Below, one piece after another: positions 53,142 through 61,744 of a DNA stretch of 64,000 nucleotides (the first letter of the stretch is position 1; every line of letters begins with the position of its first letter). The stretch spans positions 248,001 to 312,000 of the forward strand of contig NZ_JAIZZH010000003.1 in the NCBI RefSeq assembly GCF_020421205.1. The letters run 5' to 3'. The notes under the pieces were generated by a model, which saw nothing but the letters and a program-made list of their open reading frames with translations, did not search any database and was not told the origin of the DNA. A program made the position numbers and the translations under genes. Source of the stretch: Hymenobacter pini. Lineage in GTDB: Bacteria > Bacteroidota > Bacteroidia > Cytophagales > Hymenobacteraceae.

Positions 53142-56100
53142 ATGCCCGTATTCTCGCACCTGCACTGCCACACTCAATATTCCCTGCTTGATGGTCAGGC
53201 CAGCATTTCGGCCCTGATGAAGAAGGCCCAGGCCGACGGCATGCCCGCGGTGGCCCTCACCGACCACGGCAACATGTTCGGGGCCTTCAACTTCGTGGCC
53301 GAGGCGAATAAGTACAACGTGAAGCCCATTGTGGGCTGCGAGTTTTACTTGGTGGAGGACCGGCACAAGAAAAGCTTCAGCCGGGAAAAGGGCGAGCGAG
53401 ACGTGCGCCACCACCAGCTGCTGCTGGCCAAGGATCAGGCCGGCTACCAGAACCTGGCCAAGCTCTGCTCCATGAGCTTTATTGAGGGTGTGTACAGCAA
53501 GTACCCCCGTATTGACAAGGAGCTGCTGTTGCAGTACCACGAGGGCCTGATTGCCACTAGCTGCTGCATCGGGGCCGAAATTCCGCAGGCGCTACTCTGG
53601 AAATCGGAGGAAGAAGCCGAAAAGCTGCTGAAGTGGTGGCTGGATGTATTTGGCGAGGATTACTACATTGAAATCCAGCGCCACGGTATTGAGAACATCG
53701 ACAATACCGGCAAAAGTCAGGAAGACCTCAACCAGATTCTGCTGAAGTGGGCCAAGAAGTACAACGTCAAGGTTATCTGCACCAACGACTCGCACTATGT
53801 GAATCAGGAGGACTTTGCGCCCCACGATTTGCTGCTGTGCGTGAACACGGGCGAGGAGCATAGCATCCCGGTGGGCGACTTCCAGACCAAATACTTCCGG
53901 CTGATGTCGTCGGACAACAAGGTGCTCTATGACCACCTCGACAACCTGCGCCCCCTGGCCTCTTCCGACGACCAGATCCGCCGGCAGCTGATGCGCATTG
54001 ATGAGGAGGCCCAGATGCCCCGGCCTCGCTCCCGCTTCGGCTTCCCCAACGACCAGTTCTACTTCAAAACGCAGGAGGAGATGAGCCAGCTGTTCCGGGA
54101 CGTGCCGGAAAGCCTGGACAACACCAACGAAATCGTCGATAAAATCACGCCACCCAAGCTGGCGCGTGATATTCTGCTGCCCAACTTCCCCATTCCTGCG
54201 CCCTTTGCCAACGCCGATGAATTTTTGCGCGAGCTGACCTACGTGGGTGCTTTCGGGCCGGGTGCGGGCAAAGGCAACCTGACGATGACCAAGCCCCCCC
54301 GGTATTCGGAGCGCACTCCGGAAATCGAGGAGCGGCTGGATTATGAGCTGCGCATCATCGAGACGATGGGCTTCGCCGGCTACTTCCTCATCGTGCAGGA
54401 CTTCATCAACCGCGGCCGGGATATGGGCGTAGCCGTAGGTCCGGGCCGGGGCTCGGCGGCCGGCTCGGCCGTAGCCTACTGCGTGGGTATCACCAACATC
54501 GACCCCATTAAGTACAGCCTGCTGTTCGAGCGTTTCCTCAACCCGGAGCGCGTGTCGATGCCTGATATCGACATCGACTTCGACGACGTGAACCGCCAGC
54601 GGGTAATTGATTACGTGGTGGACAAGTACGGCAAAACCCAGGTGGCCCAGATTATCACCTTCGGTACCATGGCCGCCAAGTCCAGCATCAAGGACGTGGC
54701 CCGGGCCATGGAGTTGCCCTTGCCCGTGACCAACGAGCTGGCCAAGATGGTACCTGAAAAGCCCGGCACCACCCTGGCCGGGGCCTTTGCCGAAAACCAG
54801 GAGCTGGACATGATCCGCCGCGACGACGCTCCCGACAACCTCAGGGGCCAGATTCTGCGCCTGGCCGAGAAGCTGGAAGGCTCGGTGCGCAACACCGGCA
54901 TCCACGCCGCCGGCGTCATCATCGCCCCCGACGACATCACCAAGTACATCCCCGTTTCCACTTCCAAGGACTCAGATCTACTGGTGACGCAGTTTGACGG
55001 CAAGGTGATTGAGAGTGCCGGGATGCTGAAGATGGACTTCCTGGGCCTGAAGACGCTGACCATCATCGTCGATGCCCTGGAGCTCATCAAGAAAAATCAC
55101 GGCGTTGATATCAACATTGACGACATCCCCCTCGACGACCCCAAGACCTACGAGCTGTATCAGCGCGGCGACACCATCGGCACGTTCCAGTTCGAATCGG
55201 AAGGCATGCGCATGTACCTCAAGGACCTCAAGCCCACCAACATCGAGGACCTGATTGCCATGAACGCCCTCTACCGGCCGGGCCCTATGCAGTTCATCCC
55301 GAACTTCATCAACCGCAAGCACGGCCGCGAGGAAATTGAGTACCCACACGAGCTGCTGGAGCCCATCCTGAACTACTCCCAGGGCATCATGGTGTACCAG
55401 GAACAGATCATGCAGACGGCCCAGATTCTGGCCGGCTACTCCCTGGGCGGCGCCGACTTGCTGCGCCGCGCCATGGGTAAAAAGGACATGAAGAAGATGG
55501 CCCAGGAGCGGGAGAAATTCTGCAAGGGCGCCCTAGAGCTGCACGGCATCAAGGAGAAGAAGGCCAACGAGGTGTTTGACGTGATGGAGAAGTTTGCGGC
55601 CTACGGCTTCAACCGCTCCCACTCCGCCGCCTACTCGGTGGTAGCCTACCAGACGGGCTACCTCAAGGCCAACTACCCCGCCGAGTACATGGCCGCCGTA
55701 CTCACCAACAACATGTCGGACATCAAGAAGGTAACCTTCTTTATCGAGGAGGCCCGCCGGCAGGGCGTGCAGGTACTTGGCCCCGACGTGAACGAATCCA
55801 TCCTCAAGTTCAACGTAAACGAAAAGGGGCAGATTCGCTTCGGTATGGCTGCCGTGAAAGGCGCGGGCGAGGCCGCCATTGAAAACATTGTGGCCGAGCG
55901 GGACAAAAAGGGCCCTTACACCGACATTTTCGACTTCTCGAAGCGCGTGAACCTGCGCGCCGTGAATAAGAAAACGTTCGAGAGCCTGGCCTTATCAGGC
56001 GCTTTCGACTCGTTCGAGCGGTACCACCGCCGCCAGTTCGTGGAGGCCCCGGCCGGCGACCAGCACCTCATCGACAAAGCAGTGAAGATGGGGCAGCAGT

Positions 56101-56858
56101 ACCAGGCAGAGCAGGACTCCGCCCAACAGAGCTTGTTTGGCGGTGGTGCCTTTGGCGCAGTAGCCATGCCCCTACCCAAGGTGGCCGATATGGAGCCTTG
56201 GCCCGCCACCGAGCAGTTGCGCCGCGAAAAAGAAGTGGTAGGCTTCTACCTCTCGGGCCATCCCTTGGATGACTTTAAGCTGGAAATTGACTCCTACTGC
56301 ACCTGCTCCCTGGATAAGGTGGAGAACTACAAAAACCGCGAGGTAACGGTAGCCGGCCTGATTTCCAACGTCCTGTTCAAAACCACCAAGACCGGCCAGC
56401 CCTTCGTCTCGTTCAGTGTGGAAGACTACGAGTCCTCGCTGAACCTGGCCCTGTTCCGCGACGACTACAGCCGGTTCTCGGCCCTCATCAACCCGCGCAA
56501 CTACGACAAGGAGCAGGTGCCGCCCATGTACATCCGGGGCAAGTACGCTCAACGTTTCCGCGACTCCGACCAATTTGAGTTCAAGATCCTGACCATGGAG
56601 CCCCTGTTCAACGTGGCCGAGAAGCTGGCCAATGGCGTGCGGGTACAGCTGGACCTACGCACCATCACGGAGCCCTTCATGGACCGCTTCATGGAAGCCG
56701 TGGAAGGCTGCGCCGGCTCCAAAAAGCTGGAAATCAAGTTTGCCGAGCCCCACGAGCACCTCACCGTGGACACCTACTCCCGCCGCTACCGCATCGAGCC
56801 GAAGGAGTTCATCCGCAAAATGCGCGAAATGGAAATCGACGCCTGCCAGCTGATTTAG
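53142..56858 (+). CDS. dnaE: DNA polymerase III alpha subunit
   Basis: A 1238-residue replicative polymerase catalytic subunit. The N-terminal PHP domain starts FSHLHCHTQYSLLDGQ and keeps its metal-type residues (ALTDHGNMFGAF, CTNDSHYV). The C-family palm has PDIDIDFDD (474-482) with the catalytic aspartates, GPGRGSAAGSAVAYC before it, and NTGIHAAGVIIAPD after. The helix-hairpin-helix and OB-fold follow (EVTVAGLISNVLFKTTKTGQPF). No intein or split. The first ATG is at 53142; the frame is open two codons upstream from a TTG. Confidence 0.97.
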   Translation: MPVFSHLHCHTQYSLLDGQASISALMKKAQADGMPAVALTDHGNMFGAFNFVAEANKYNVKPIVGCEFYLVEDRHKKSFSREKGERDVRHHQLLLAKDQAGYQNLAKLCSMSFIEGVYSKYPRIDKELLLQYHEGLIATSCCIGAEIPQALLWKSEEEAEKLLKWWLDVFGEDYYIEIQRHGIENIDNTGKSQEDLNQILLKWAKKYNVKVICTNDSHYVNQEDFAPHDLLLCVNTGEEHSIPVGDFQTKYFRLMSSDNKVLYDHLDNLRPLASSDDQIRRQLMRIDEEAQMPRPRSRFGFPNDQFYFKTQEEMSQLFRDVPESLDNTNEIVDKITPPKLARDILLPNFPIPAPFANADEFLRELTYVGAFGPGAGKGNLTMTKPPRYSERTPEIEERLDYELRIIETMGFAGYFLIVQDFINRGRDMGVAVGPGRGSAAGSAVAYCVGITNIDPIKYSLLFERFLNPERVSMPDIDIDFDDVNRQRVIDYVVDKYGKTQVAQIITFGTMAAKSSIKDVARAMELPLPVTNELAKMVPEKPGTTLAGAFAENQELDMIRRDDAPDNLRGQILRLAEKLEGSVRNTGIHAAGVIIAPDDITKYIPVSTSKDSDLLVTQFDGKVIESAGMLKMDFLGLKTLTIIVDALELIKKNHGVDINIDDIPLDDPKTYELYQRGDTIGTFQFESEGMRMYLKDLKPTNIEDLIAMNALYRPGPMQFIPNFINRKHGREEIEYPHELLEPILNYSQGIMVYQEQIMQTAQILAGYSLGGADLLRRAMGKKDMKKMAQEREKFCKGALELHGIKEKKANEVFDVMEKFAAYGFNRSHSAAYSVVAYQTGYLKANYPAEYMAAVLTNNMSDIKKVTFFIEEARRQGVQVLGPDVNESILKFNVNEKGQIRFGMAAVKGAGEAAIENIVAERDKKGPYTDIFDFSKRVNLRAVNKKTFESLALSGAFDSFERYHRRQFVEAPAGDQHLIDKAVKMGQQYQAEQDSAQQSLFGGGAFGAVAMPLPKVADMEPWPATEQLRREKEVVGFYLSGHPLDDFKLEIDSYCTCSLDKVENYKNREVTVAGLISNVLFKTTKTGQPFVSFSVEDYESSLNLALFRDDYSRFSALINPRNYDKEQVPPMYIRGKYAQRFRDSDQFEFKILTMEPLFNVAEKLANGVRVQLDLRTITEPFMDRFMEAVEGCAGSKKLEIKFAEPHEHLTVDTYSRRYRIEPKEFIRKMREMEIDACQLI

Positions 56859-56881
56859 TTTTCGGCACGCTCATAATGCAA

Positions 56882-56923
56882 CCAGTGTGGCTGCTTACCG
56901 ACTCCGGTAAGCAGCCACACTGG
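56882..56923. terminator. Terminator of dnaE
   Basis: Nineteen-base arms CCAGTGTGGCTGCTTACCG and its reverse complement around a short loop, followed by CTTTTAT. It lies 23 bases after the stop. Confidence 0.9.
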
Positions 56924-56942
56924 CTTTTATGGCTTTATATAT

Positions 56943-57470
56943 ATGGTGATAATCGCCCACCGAACACTACTACTTGGCTTAGTTGTCTGTCTACAAACGG
57001 CTTGCACTGCTACGCAACCTTTGCCCTTGCCAGCTTCTACTGTTCTGCAGGCGTCTTGTTCTCAGGATACCACTGCTCCGCGACAGTCTGCAGTTTCTGC
57101 CGCGGCGACTGTTTCTGCGCTTCATTCCTCTTGCGTAACACCTCCTGCATCTGGCTCCTCGCGAACTGTGAAGCGACGAAGTAATCTGCTGCGTACTATT
57201 CCTGCTCCATTAGTTGCATATGTGTCACCTAAACACGCTGTCCAGCAGCATACGCAGGTACGCCACTTGGGAACCCGCAACTCAACTGGCGTTGGCAGCA
57301 CCGTGCTGGGCGTTTTGTTGGTGCTGGCCTACCTGGCAGGCGCGGCGGTGCTCACGGTGCTGTGCCTGATCCTGTGGCCCGTGGTGCCGGCTTTGAGTGT
57401 TCTGGCGGGCCTTGGAGTAGTAGCAGCAGGGGTTGGTGTCGTCCGAACAATTGTGGAACTACTGCACTGA
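56943..57470 (+). CDS. Putative lipoprotein with C-terminal membrane helices
   Basis: A 175-residue protein with a signal peptide and lipobox LQTAC (MVIIAHRTLLLGLVVCLQTAC), a Ser/Ala/Thr/Gln-rich middle with basic patches (RTVKRRSNLLR), and two hydrophobic segments at the C-terminus (LGVLLVLAYLAGAAVLTVL, ALSVLAGLGVVAAGVGVV). Such a lipoprotein-plus-helix layout is seen in small Bacteroidota proteins of unknown function. It lies between dnaE and the GbsR-like gene, and the regulator's operator follows directly after its stop. Confidence 0.6.
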   Translation: MVIIAHRTLLLGLVVCLQTACTATQPLPLPASTVLQASCSQDTTAPRQSAVSAAATVSALHSSCVTPPASGSSRTVKRRSNLLRTIPAPLVAYVSPKHAVQQHTQVRHLGTRNSTGVGSTVLGVLLVLAYLAGAAVLTVLCLILWPVVPALSVLAGLGVVAAGVGVVRTIVELLH

Positions 57471-57477
57471 AAATATT

Positions 57478-57497
57478 CTTTCAATTTTTATTGAAAG
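57478..57497. promoter_or_regulatory. Palindromic operator of the GbsR-like gene (copy 1)
   Basis: CTTTCAATTTTTATTGAAAG: 8+8 inverted repeat with a 4-base centre. Its right arm contains the TTG (57491-57493) of the -33 element, 19 bases before a TACATTTA -7 box, so a bound dimer would block the promoter. The same CTTTCA-N8-TGAAAG core stands at 58072-58091. Confidence 0.7.
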
Positions 57498-57520
57498 TTT
57501 CAAATACTCTACTACATTTA
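57491..57520 (+). promoter_or_regulatory. Promoter TTG-N19-TACATTTA of the GbsR-like gene
   Basis: TTG at 57491-57493 and TACATTTA at 57513-57520, with the 19-base spacing known for Bacteroidota -33/-7 promoters. The ATG is four bases after the box, so the mRNA is expected to be leaderless. The -33 part overlaps the palindrome. Confidence 0.6.
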
Positions 57521-57524
57521 CACC

Positions 57525-58046
57525 ATGCAACTCGACGAAGCCAAAAGCAAGTTCATTGAAGGCTGGGGCACCCTGGGCTCGGCCTGGGGCGTAAGCCGGA
57601 CGATGGCGCAGGTGCACGCGTTGCTACTGGTGTCGCCGGGGGCGCTGAGCACCGAGGACATTATGGAACAGTTACAGATTTCCCGAGGCAACGCCAACAT
57701 GAACGTGCGCGCCCTCATGGACTGGGGCCTCGTGCGCAAGGAGTTGCGGCCGGGTGAGCGGCGGGAGTTTTTCTCAGCCGAGAAAGACATTCACCGCGTA
57801 GCCACCCTCATTCTGCAGGAGCGCCATAAGCGGGAATTGGCTCCTATTATGCGCGTGCTGGGCGAAATCAGCCAGGTAGAGCCTTCGCCTGCCGCTACCC
57901 CAGAGGAAACTCAGGCATTCACGCAGATGATAGGCAGTATTCAAAGTTTCGCCGATTTCGCTGATAAAGCGGCTAACACCCTCATTAAGGCCGATGAGAA
58001 CTGGTTTGTCAGCACCTTTATGAAGCTTATGCGCAGCCGGTTTTGA
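57525..58046 (+). CDS. GbsR/MarR-family transcriptional regulator
   Basis: A 173-residue winged-helix regulator. The DNA-binding region runs AQVHALLLVSPGALSTEDIMEQLQISRGNANMNVRALMDWGLV (about 28-70), with the wing after RKELRPGERREFF. The helical C-terminus probably mediates dimerisation. GbsR-type proteins repress genes for membrane-active compounds or osmolytes in other bacteria. The palindrome overlapping its promoter is repeated in front of the next gene, so it most likely represses itself and the epimerase gene. Confidence 0.9.
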   Translation: MQLDEAKSKFIEGWGTLGSAWGVSRTMAQVHALLLVSPGALSTEDIMEQLQISRGNANMNVRALMDWGLVRKELRPGERREFFSAEKDIHRVATLILQERHKRELAPIMRVLGEISQVEPSPAATPEETQAFTQMIGSIQSFADFADKAANTLIKADENWFVSTFMKLMRSRF

Positions 58047-58071
58047 GGCTGGCTTATTTTTTTGATTTAAT

Positions 58072-58091
58072 CTTTCATTATTTTCTGAAAG
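58072..58091. promoter_or_regulatory. Palindromic operator upstream of the epimerase gene (copy 2)
   Basis: CTTTCA-TTATTTTC-TGAAAG, with the same arms, spacing and following GTTT as the copy at 57478-57497. It lies 62 bases before the ATG at 58154. Two copies in front of two adjacent genes point to a shared regulator. Confidence 0.7.
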
Positions 58092-58153
58092 TTTAAAATT
58101 ATTAATCAAAACATTCATTTATTCTTTCTGCCCACATTTTACTCTTCCACCTC

Positions 58154-59083
58154 ATGCATCAGCCTCTGATGATTCTGGCCGGCGGCAATGGCTTTCTGGG
58201 TCGGCACTTGGCGCGCTATTTCCGGCAAGTAGGATACGAGGTTATCACGCTGACACGGCGTGCCCGGCGTTTTGGAGAAGTGGCCTGGAACGGGCGCACC
58301 CTCGGGCCCTGGGCCAGCAAGCTGGAAGGCGCAGCAGTACTCATCAACCTCGCTGGCAAAACAGTAGACTGCCGCTACCATGCTGCCAATAAGTACGCCA
58401 TAGTGCGCAGCCGCACCGAAAGCACGCGGGTACTGGGTGAAGCCGTGGCGCAGTGTCGGAATCCGCCCGCCGTATGGCTGAACTCTTCCACGGCCACCAT
58501 TTACGAGCATACCACCGGCAACGCTCCTGCCAATACGGAAGCCGCTGGCCGAATTGGCCGCACCTTCTCCGAAATGGTGGCTCAGAAATGGGAGGCGGAA
58601 TTCTGGTTGACGCCCACTCCCCGGACGCGGCGCGTGGTCCTGCGCACCGCCATTGTGCTAGGGAATGATGGCGGGGCTCTTCCCACCATAGCCCGGCTCG
58701 CTCGATTAGGCCTCAGCACACCCCAGAGCGACGGGCAGCAGTGGATGAGCTGGCTGCACATTGCAGATTTCTGCCGGGCGGTAGAATTTGTAGTGGCACG
58801 CCCAGCTCTGGAAGGCGCGTTCAACCTGTGCGCCCCTGAGCCTCTTCAAAACCAGGATTTTATGCACCTCCTGGATCAGCACTATCAGCCAAAATGGCAC
58901 TTACCACAACCACGGTGGCTACTGGAACTTGGGGCGCTTGTGCTAGGCACCGAAACCGAGCTAATTCTTAAGAGCCGCAAGGTGGCTCCCCATCGGCTGC
59001 TGGAAGCCGGCTTCCAATTCCGCTTCCCGGCTTGTTCAGAAGCCCTGGCTGATTTACTGCCGCAGCTTGACATTGGCAGCTAG
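58154..59083 (+). CDS. TIGR01777-family NAD-dependent epimerase-like protein
   Basis: A 309-residue short-chain dehydrogenase-type protein of the TIGR01777/SDR39U1 family. The Rossmann start is LMILAGGNGFLGRHLARYF; the second glycine segment VLINLAGKTVDCRYH and the catalytic-region WLNSSTATIYEHTTGNAP follow; the C-terminal DUF1731-like part ends at the typical ALADLLP. The substrate is unknown in most bacteria. It is placed between the GbsR-like regulator and a small membrane protein and carries the shared operator. Confidence 0.9.
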   Translation: MHQPLMILAGGNGFLGRHLARYFRQVGYEVITLTRRARRFGEVAWNGRTLGPWASKLEGAAVLINLAGKTVDCRYHAANKYAIVRSRTESTRVLGEAVAQCRNPPAVWLNSSTATIYEHTTGNAPANTEAAGRIGRTFSEMVAQKWEAEFWLTPTPRTRRVVLRTAIVLGNDGGALPTIARLARLGLSTPQSDGQQWMSWLHIADFCRAVEFVVARPALEGAFNLCAPEPLQNQDFMHLLDQHYQPKWHLPQPRWLLELGALVLGTETELILKSRKVAPHRLLEAGFQFRFPACSEALADLLPQLDIGS

Positions 59084-59178
59084 CCGGTTCCGGCATAAGT
59101 CAGCTACTCATCTGTCGCCTTTTGCCATTTACCTCATTACCATTCACTTCTTCACTTTTCACCTTCATCCCCAACGTC

Positions 59179-59547
59179 ATGAATTACTACCTCCTCGTGT
59201 ACGGCGTGTACTTGCCCGTTACTGTGCTGCTGACCGTATGGGTTGCCCGCACACTCTTCAAAAATGGCCGCCTGTTTCTGGTTGATATTTTTCATGGCAA
59301 TGAGCAGTTGGCTGACTCTGTGAACAAGCTGCTGCTGACCGGCTTTTACCTCATCAACATCGGCTACGCCACGCTCACGCTCCGCACAACGGAACCCGTA
59401 ACCAGCTACCAGGCCAGCGTGGAAACGCTCAGCATCAAGATTGGCACTATCATTCTGATTCTTGGAGGCATGCACTTCTTTAATCTTTACGTGTTCTATA
59501 AGCTACGTCACCGGGCACAGGAGTATGCCCGGGCCTATCATTCGTAA
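59179..59547 (+). CDS. Small membrane protein of the GbsR-like cluster
   Basis: A 122-residue protein with three membrane helices: MNYYLLVYGVYLPVTVLLTVW, a middle VNKLLLTGFYLINIGYATLTL, and IGTIILILGGMHFFNLYVFYKL. ATG 59179 is used although the frame is open earlier. It follows the epimerase gene after 95 bases and is probably part of the same regulated unit. No family is recognised. Confidence 0.65.
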   Translation: MNYYLLVYGVYLPVTVLLTVWVARTLFKNGRLFLVDIFHGNEQLADSVNKLLLTGFYLINIGYATLTLRTTEPVTSYQASVETLSIKIGTIILILGGMHFFNLYVFYKLRHRAQEYARAYHS

Positions 59548-59565
59548 TGGATAGCTCGTGTGGTA

Positions 59566-59606
59566 CCCCGGTAGCAGCGGCCCGCGCCCAGCCACTGCCA
59601 CCGGGG
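59566..59606. terminator. Possible terminator hairpin
   Basis: CCCCGGTaGCAG pairs with CTGCcACCGGGG with one mismatch around a GC-rich 17-base interior, 18 bases after the membrane protein gene. A clear T run is missing, so the call is tentative. Confidence 0.45.
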
Positions 59607-59746
59607 CATTACGGTTATTGGCCGGGCTTACTGCCACTCTGGCCGAAGTGAACTTTCCGGCGCGCTGCTTGTTGAAACGCAATCTGCTACCTTGCGGCCC
59701 GGTTGACCGTAAACAGCACATCTAATCCATCAAACCCCCTTCTGTT

Positions 59747-60076
59747 ATGGGACATAAAGCCATCGAAATTACCGATGCTAACTTCGACCAAATCATCAAC
59801 TCCGATAAGCCGGTGCTTGTGGACTTCTGGGCCGAGTGGTGTGGCCCTTGCCGCATGGTAGGCCCGGTAGTAGAAGAACTAGCTGGCGAATATGAAGGCA
59901 AAGCCGTAATTGGCAAAGTTGACGTAGACTCCAACCCCCAAACCTCCGCCAAATTTGGTATCCGCAGCATTCCTACGCTGCTGGTATTCAAAAACGGTCA
60001 GGTAGTTGATAAGCAAGTAGGCGCCGTACCGAAGCACGTACTGGCCCAGAAACTGGATGCCCAGGTAACTGCCTAA
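59747..60076 (+). CDS. trxA: Thioredoxin
   Basis: A 109-residue thioredoxin of normal length. The active site is [11 protein letters not shown] (Cys32, Cys35), the buried Asp is in VLVDFWAEW, the cis-proline loop is RSIPTLLVF, and [17 protein letters not shown] precedes it. It is a cytoplasmic disulfide reductase. A TACCTTGC sequence about 55 bases upstream may be its promoter. A strong terminator follows the stop. Confidence 0.97.
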   Translation: MGHKAIEITDANFDQIINSDKPVLVDFWAEWCGPCRMVGPVVEELAGEYEGKAVIGKVDVDSNPQTSAKFGIRSIPTLLVFKNGQVVDKQVGAVPKHVLAQKLDAQVTA

Positions 60077-60095
60077 GCTAAAACCAGGCTATAAT

Positions 60096-60130
60096 CAAAA
60101 GCCCTGCTCCTTAAAAGAGCGGGGCTTTTG
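60096..60130. terminator. Terminator of trxA
   Basis: CAAAAGCCCTGCTC and GAGCGGGGCTTTTG pair (one wobble) around CTTAAAA; a T-rich end follows on the plus strand. Confidence 0.88.
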
Positions 60131-60158
60131 TGTGCTTGGGGGATTGGCTGGATACCTG

Positions 60159-60464
60159 TTACTGTACCCGGCGCATTTGGCCGTCATGCTTCTGCCGATA
60201 CAGAGAACGGTCGGCTTGGCGCTCCTCGCGGCGTACAACCTGGCGCTCAGCGGGCGTTACTACGCCATCGGCCCGGGCAGCTTGCCTGGCTTGCGCTGCC
60301 TCAGCTTGTTTTGCTTCTACCCGCGCAGCTTCGGCCCGGGTCAGCTGCCCAGAGCGTACGCCCTGCCGGATGCGGGCCTGGTCGTGGCGGCGGGGTACCA
60401 CCTGCGCGGAGGCTGAGAGACTGAAGCTAAGCGCAGCAACAACGAAAAATGAGAAGCGTTTCAT
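60159..60464 (-). CDS. Small exported helical protein
   Basis: A 101-residue protein with signal peptide MKRFSFFVVAALSFSLSASAQ. The mature part is a highly charged Arg/Gln/Ala-rich helix pattern: RIRQGVRSGQLTRAEAARVEAKQ ... ADGVVTPAERQVVRREERQADRSLYRQKHD. The DGVVTPAER segment resembles small periplasmic proteins with an EF-hand-like turn found widely in bacteria. It starts with ATG 60464. Function is unknown. Confidence 0.7.
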   Translation of the reverse strand: MKRFSFFVVAALSFSLSASAQVVPRRHDQARIRQGVRSGQLTRAEAARVEAKQAEAAQARQAARADGVVTPAERQVVRREERQADRSLYRQKHDGQMRRVQ

Positions 60465-60546
60465 GGCAAAAACAGTTAAGGGGAGGAAGTTTCTGCCAGT
60501 GAGAGTAAAGCAAGTTGCCGAGGTTTAATCTGGGCGGCGAAATCCG

Positions 60547-61509
60547 TCACTCCTCCGGGTCGGGAGCAGCGGCGCGGGCTTCCGAAGGTGGTACTTGCGG
60601 GGGCTTCACTCCCGAAACCAATGAGAAGTTGGGAGCAAAATGAATGGGAATGGTAAACGTCATGGCTGTGGGCAGATTATACTCCCGGCCCGGCTCAAAG
60701 GCCGGCAGGCTGGCTACCACCCGGCGTGCTTCCAGGTCGGCATCGGGCGCTAAGCCCTGCACCACCCGCACCTGGCTCACCCGGCCGTCCTCACCCACAG
60801 TGTAGCTCACGTACACATTACCCGTAATGCCTTTCCGGCGGATAGTACGCGGGTAAGTGGTATTGCGGACAATATAATTGAGCATAGCGGCTTCGCCGCC
60901 GGGAAACCGCGGCAACTCGCGGGTACGCACCCGGCCCATATATGGAGAGCCATCTTTATTGAAGAAAGCCAGCGCCAGAGGCTTACCTAGGCGGTCGGGC
61001 ATTTCAATGGCACTCAACTCACCCGTGTCATAGTAGTAGCGCCACTCCCCTACCGGCCGCCCGGCGTTGTAGCGGCCCTCAGAGCGTTTCTGGCCGTTGC
61101 GGTGCACGGTAATCCAGCGCCCTACCCGTTGCCCGTCCACGTAGTCGCCGCGCTGACTTACCTGGCCGTCCTCGTACCAACCCAGGTACAGGCCATCGGC
61201 TTCATCATCGTGGTAATGCACTTGCGCGGCTTTGCTGCCATCCGGGTGAAACCAAGTGAGTAGCCCATTGCGCACGGGCGGATCAATAGCTGAAAGGGTG
61301 CCTTTTAAGAGCATTGTGCCCGATAAGGAATATTCCCGCATGGCGTACGTTCCCAGCAGCTCGTTGCGCCGGTCTACAACGCGGTAATGCGTAGCGCTGT
61401 CGGGCACGGTGGCCTCGTCTCGGTCGTTCAGATACACGGCCGGCATGCTCTGTCCCCGGCCCACCTGAGCCAGTACAAGCATCGGTAGTAGAAAAGCAGG
61501 GATGCGCAT
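60547..61509 (-). CDS. MORN-repeat protein with TonB C-terminal domain
   Basis: A 320-residue exported protein. After a signal peptide (MRIPAFLLPMLVLAQVGRGQ), MORN_2/YwqK-type repeats occupy ~75-175 (GLLTWFHPDGSKAAQVHYHD, GDYVDGQRVGRWITVHRNGQ, YNAGRPVGEWRYYYDTGEL). The C-terminal TonB domain follows (~200-290): ELPRFPGGEAAMLNYIVRN, KGITGNVYVSYTVGEDGRVSQVRVVQG. There is no N-terminal membrane anchor of a true TonB. ATG 61509 is used; a TTG two codons upstream is also open. It is probably a periplasmic binding protein; role unknown. Confidence 0.85.
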   Translation of the reverse strand: MRIPAFLLPMLVLAQVGRGQSMPAVYLNDRDEATVPDSATHYRVVDRRNELLGTYAMREYSLSGTMLLKGTLSAIDPPVRNGLLTWFHPDGSKAAQVHYHDDEADGLYLGWYEDGQVSQRGDYVDGQRVGRWITVHRNGQKRSEGRYNAGRPVGEWRYYYDTGELSAIEMPDRLGKPLALAFFNKDGSPYMGRVRTRELPRFPGGEAAMLNYIVRNTTYPRTIRRKGITGNVYVSYTVGEDGRVSQVRVVQGLAPDADLEARRVVASLPAFEPGREYNLPTAMTFTIPIHFAPNFSLVSGVKPPQVPPSEARAAAPDPEE

Positions 61510-61744
61510 ATGCAAGGCTGGCTCCTAAAGAGGTTGTCAGGATGTACCTACGAAATATAACCCGCAGCAGATCAAGCCCCAACAGCCAATCTAACTTCAG
61601 CAGAAAAATACAATCTCAGCTACTTGCGGCCCAATTTTGCCATCGTACCAGGCATTACACAGCAGCCGGGCAGAAACGCAGCAGCCGCTACCCCAACTAC
61701 TGGAGCAGCGGCGCCGATACAGGAGCAGCAGTAGCAACGAGCTA

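Noticed and set aside
53592..54905. 437-codon open frame opposite dnaE
   Set aside because: Antisense of conserved DnaE motifs; no start signal or family.
60128..60528. Three overlapping plus-strand frames opposite the small helical protein
   Set aside because: All are shadows of the minus-strand gene with a clear signal peptide.
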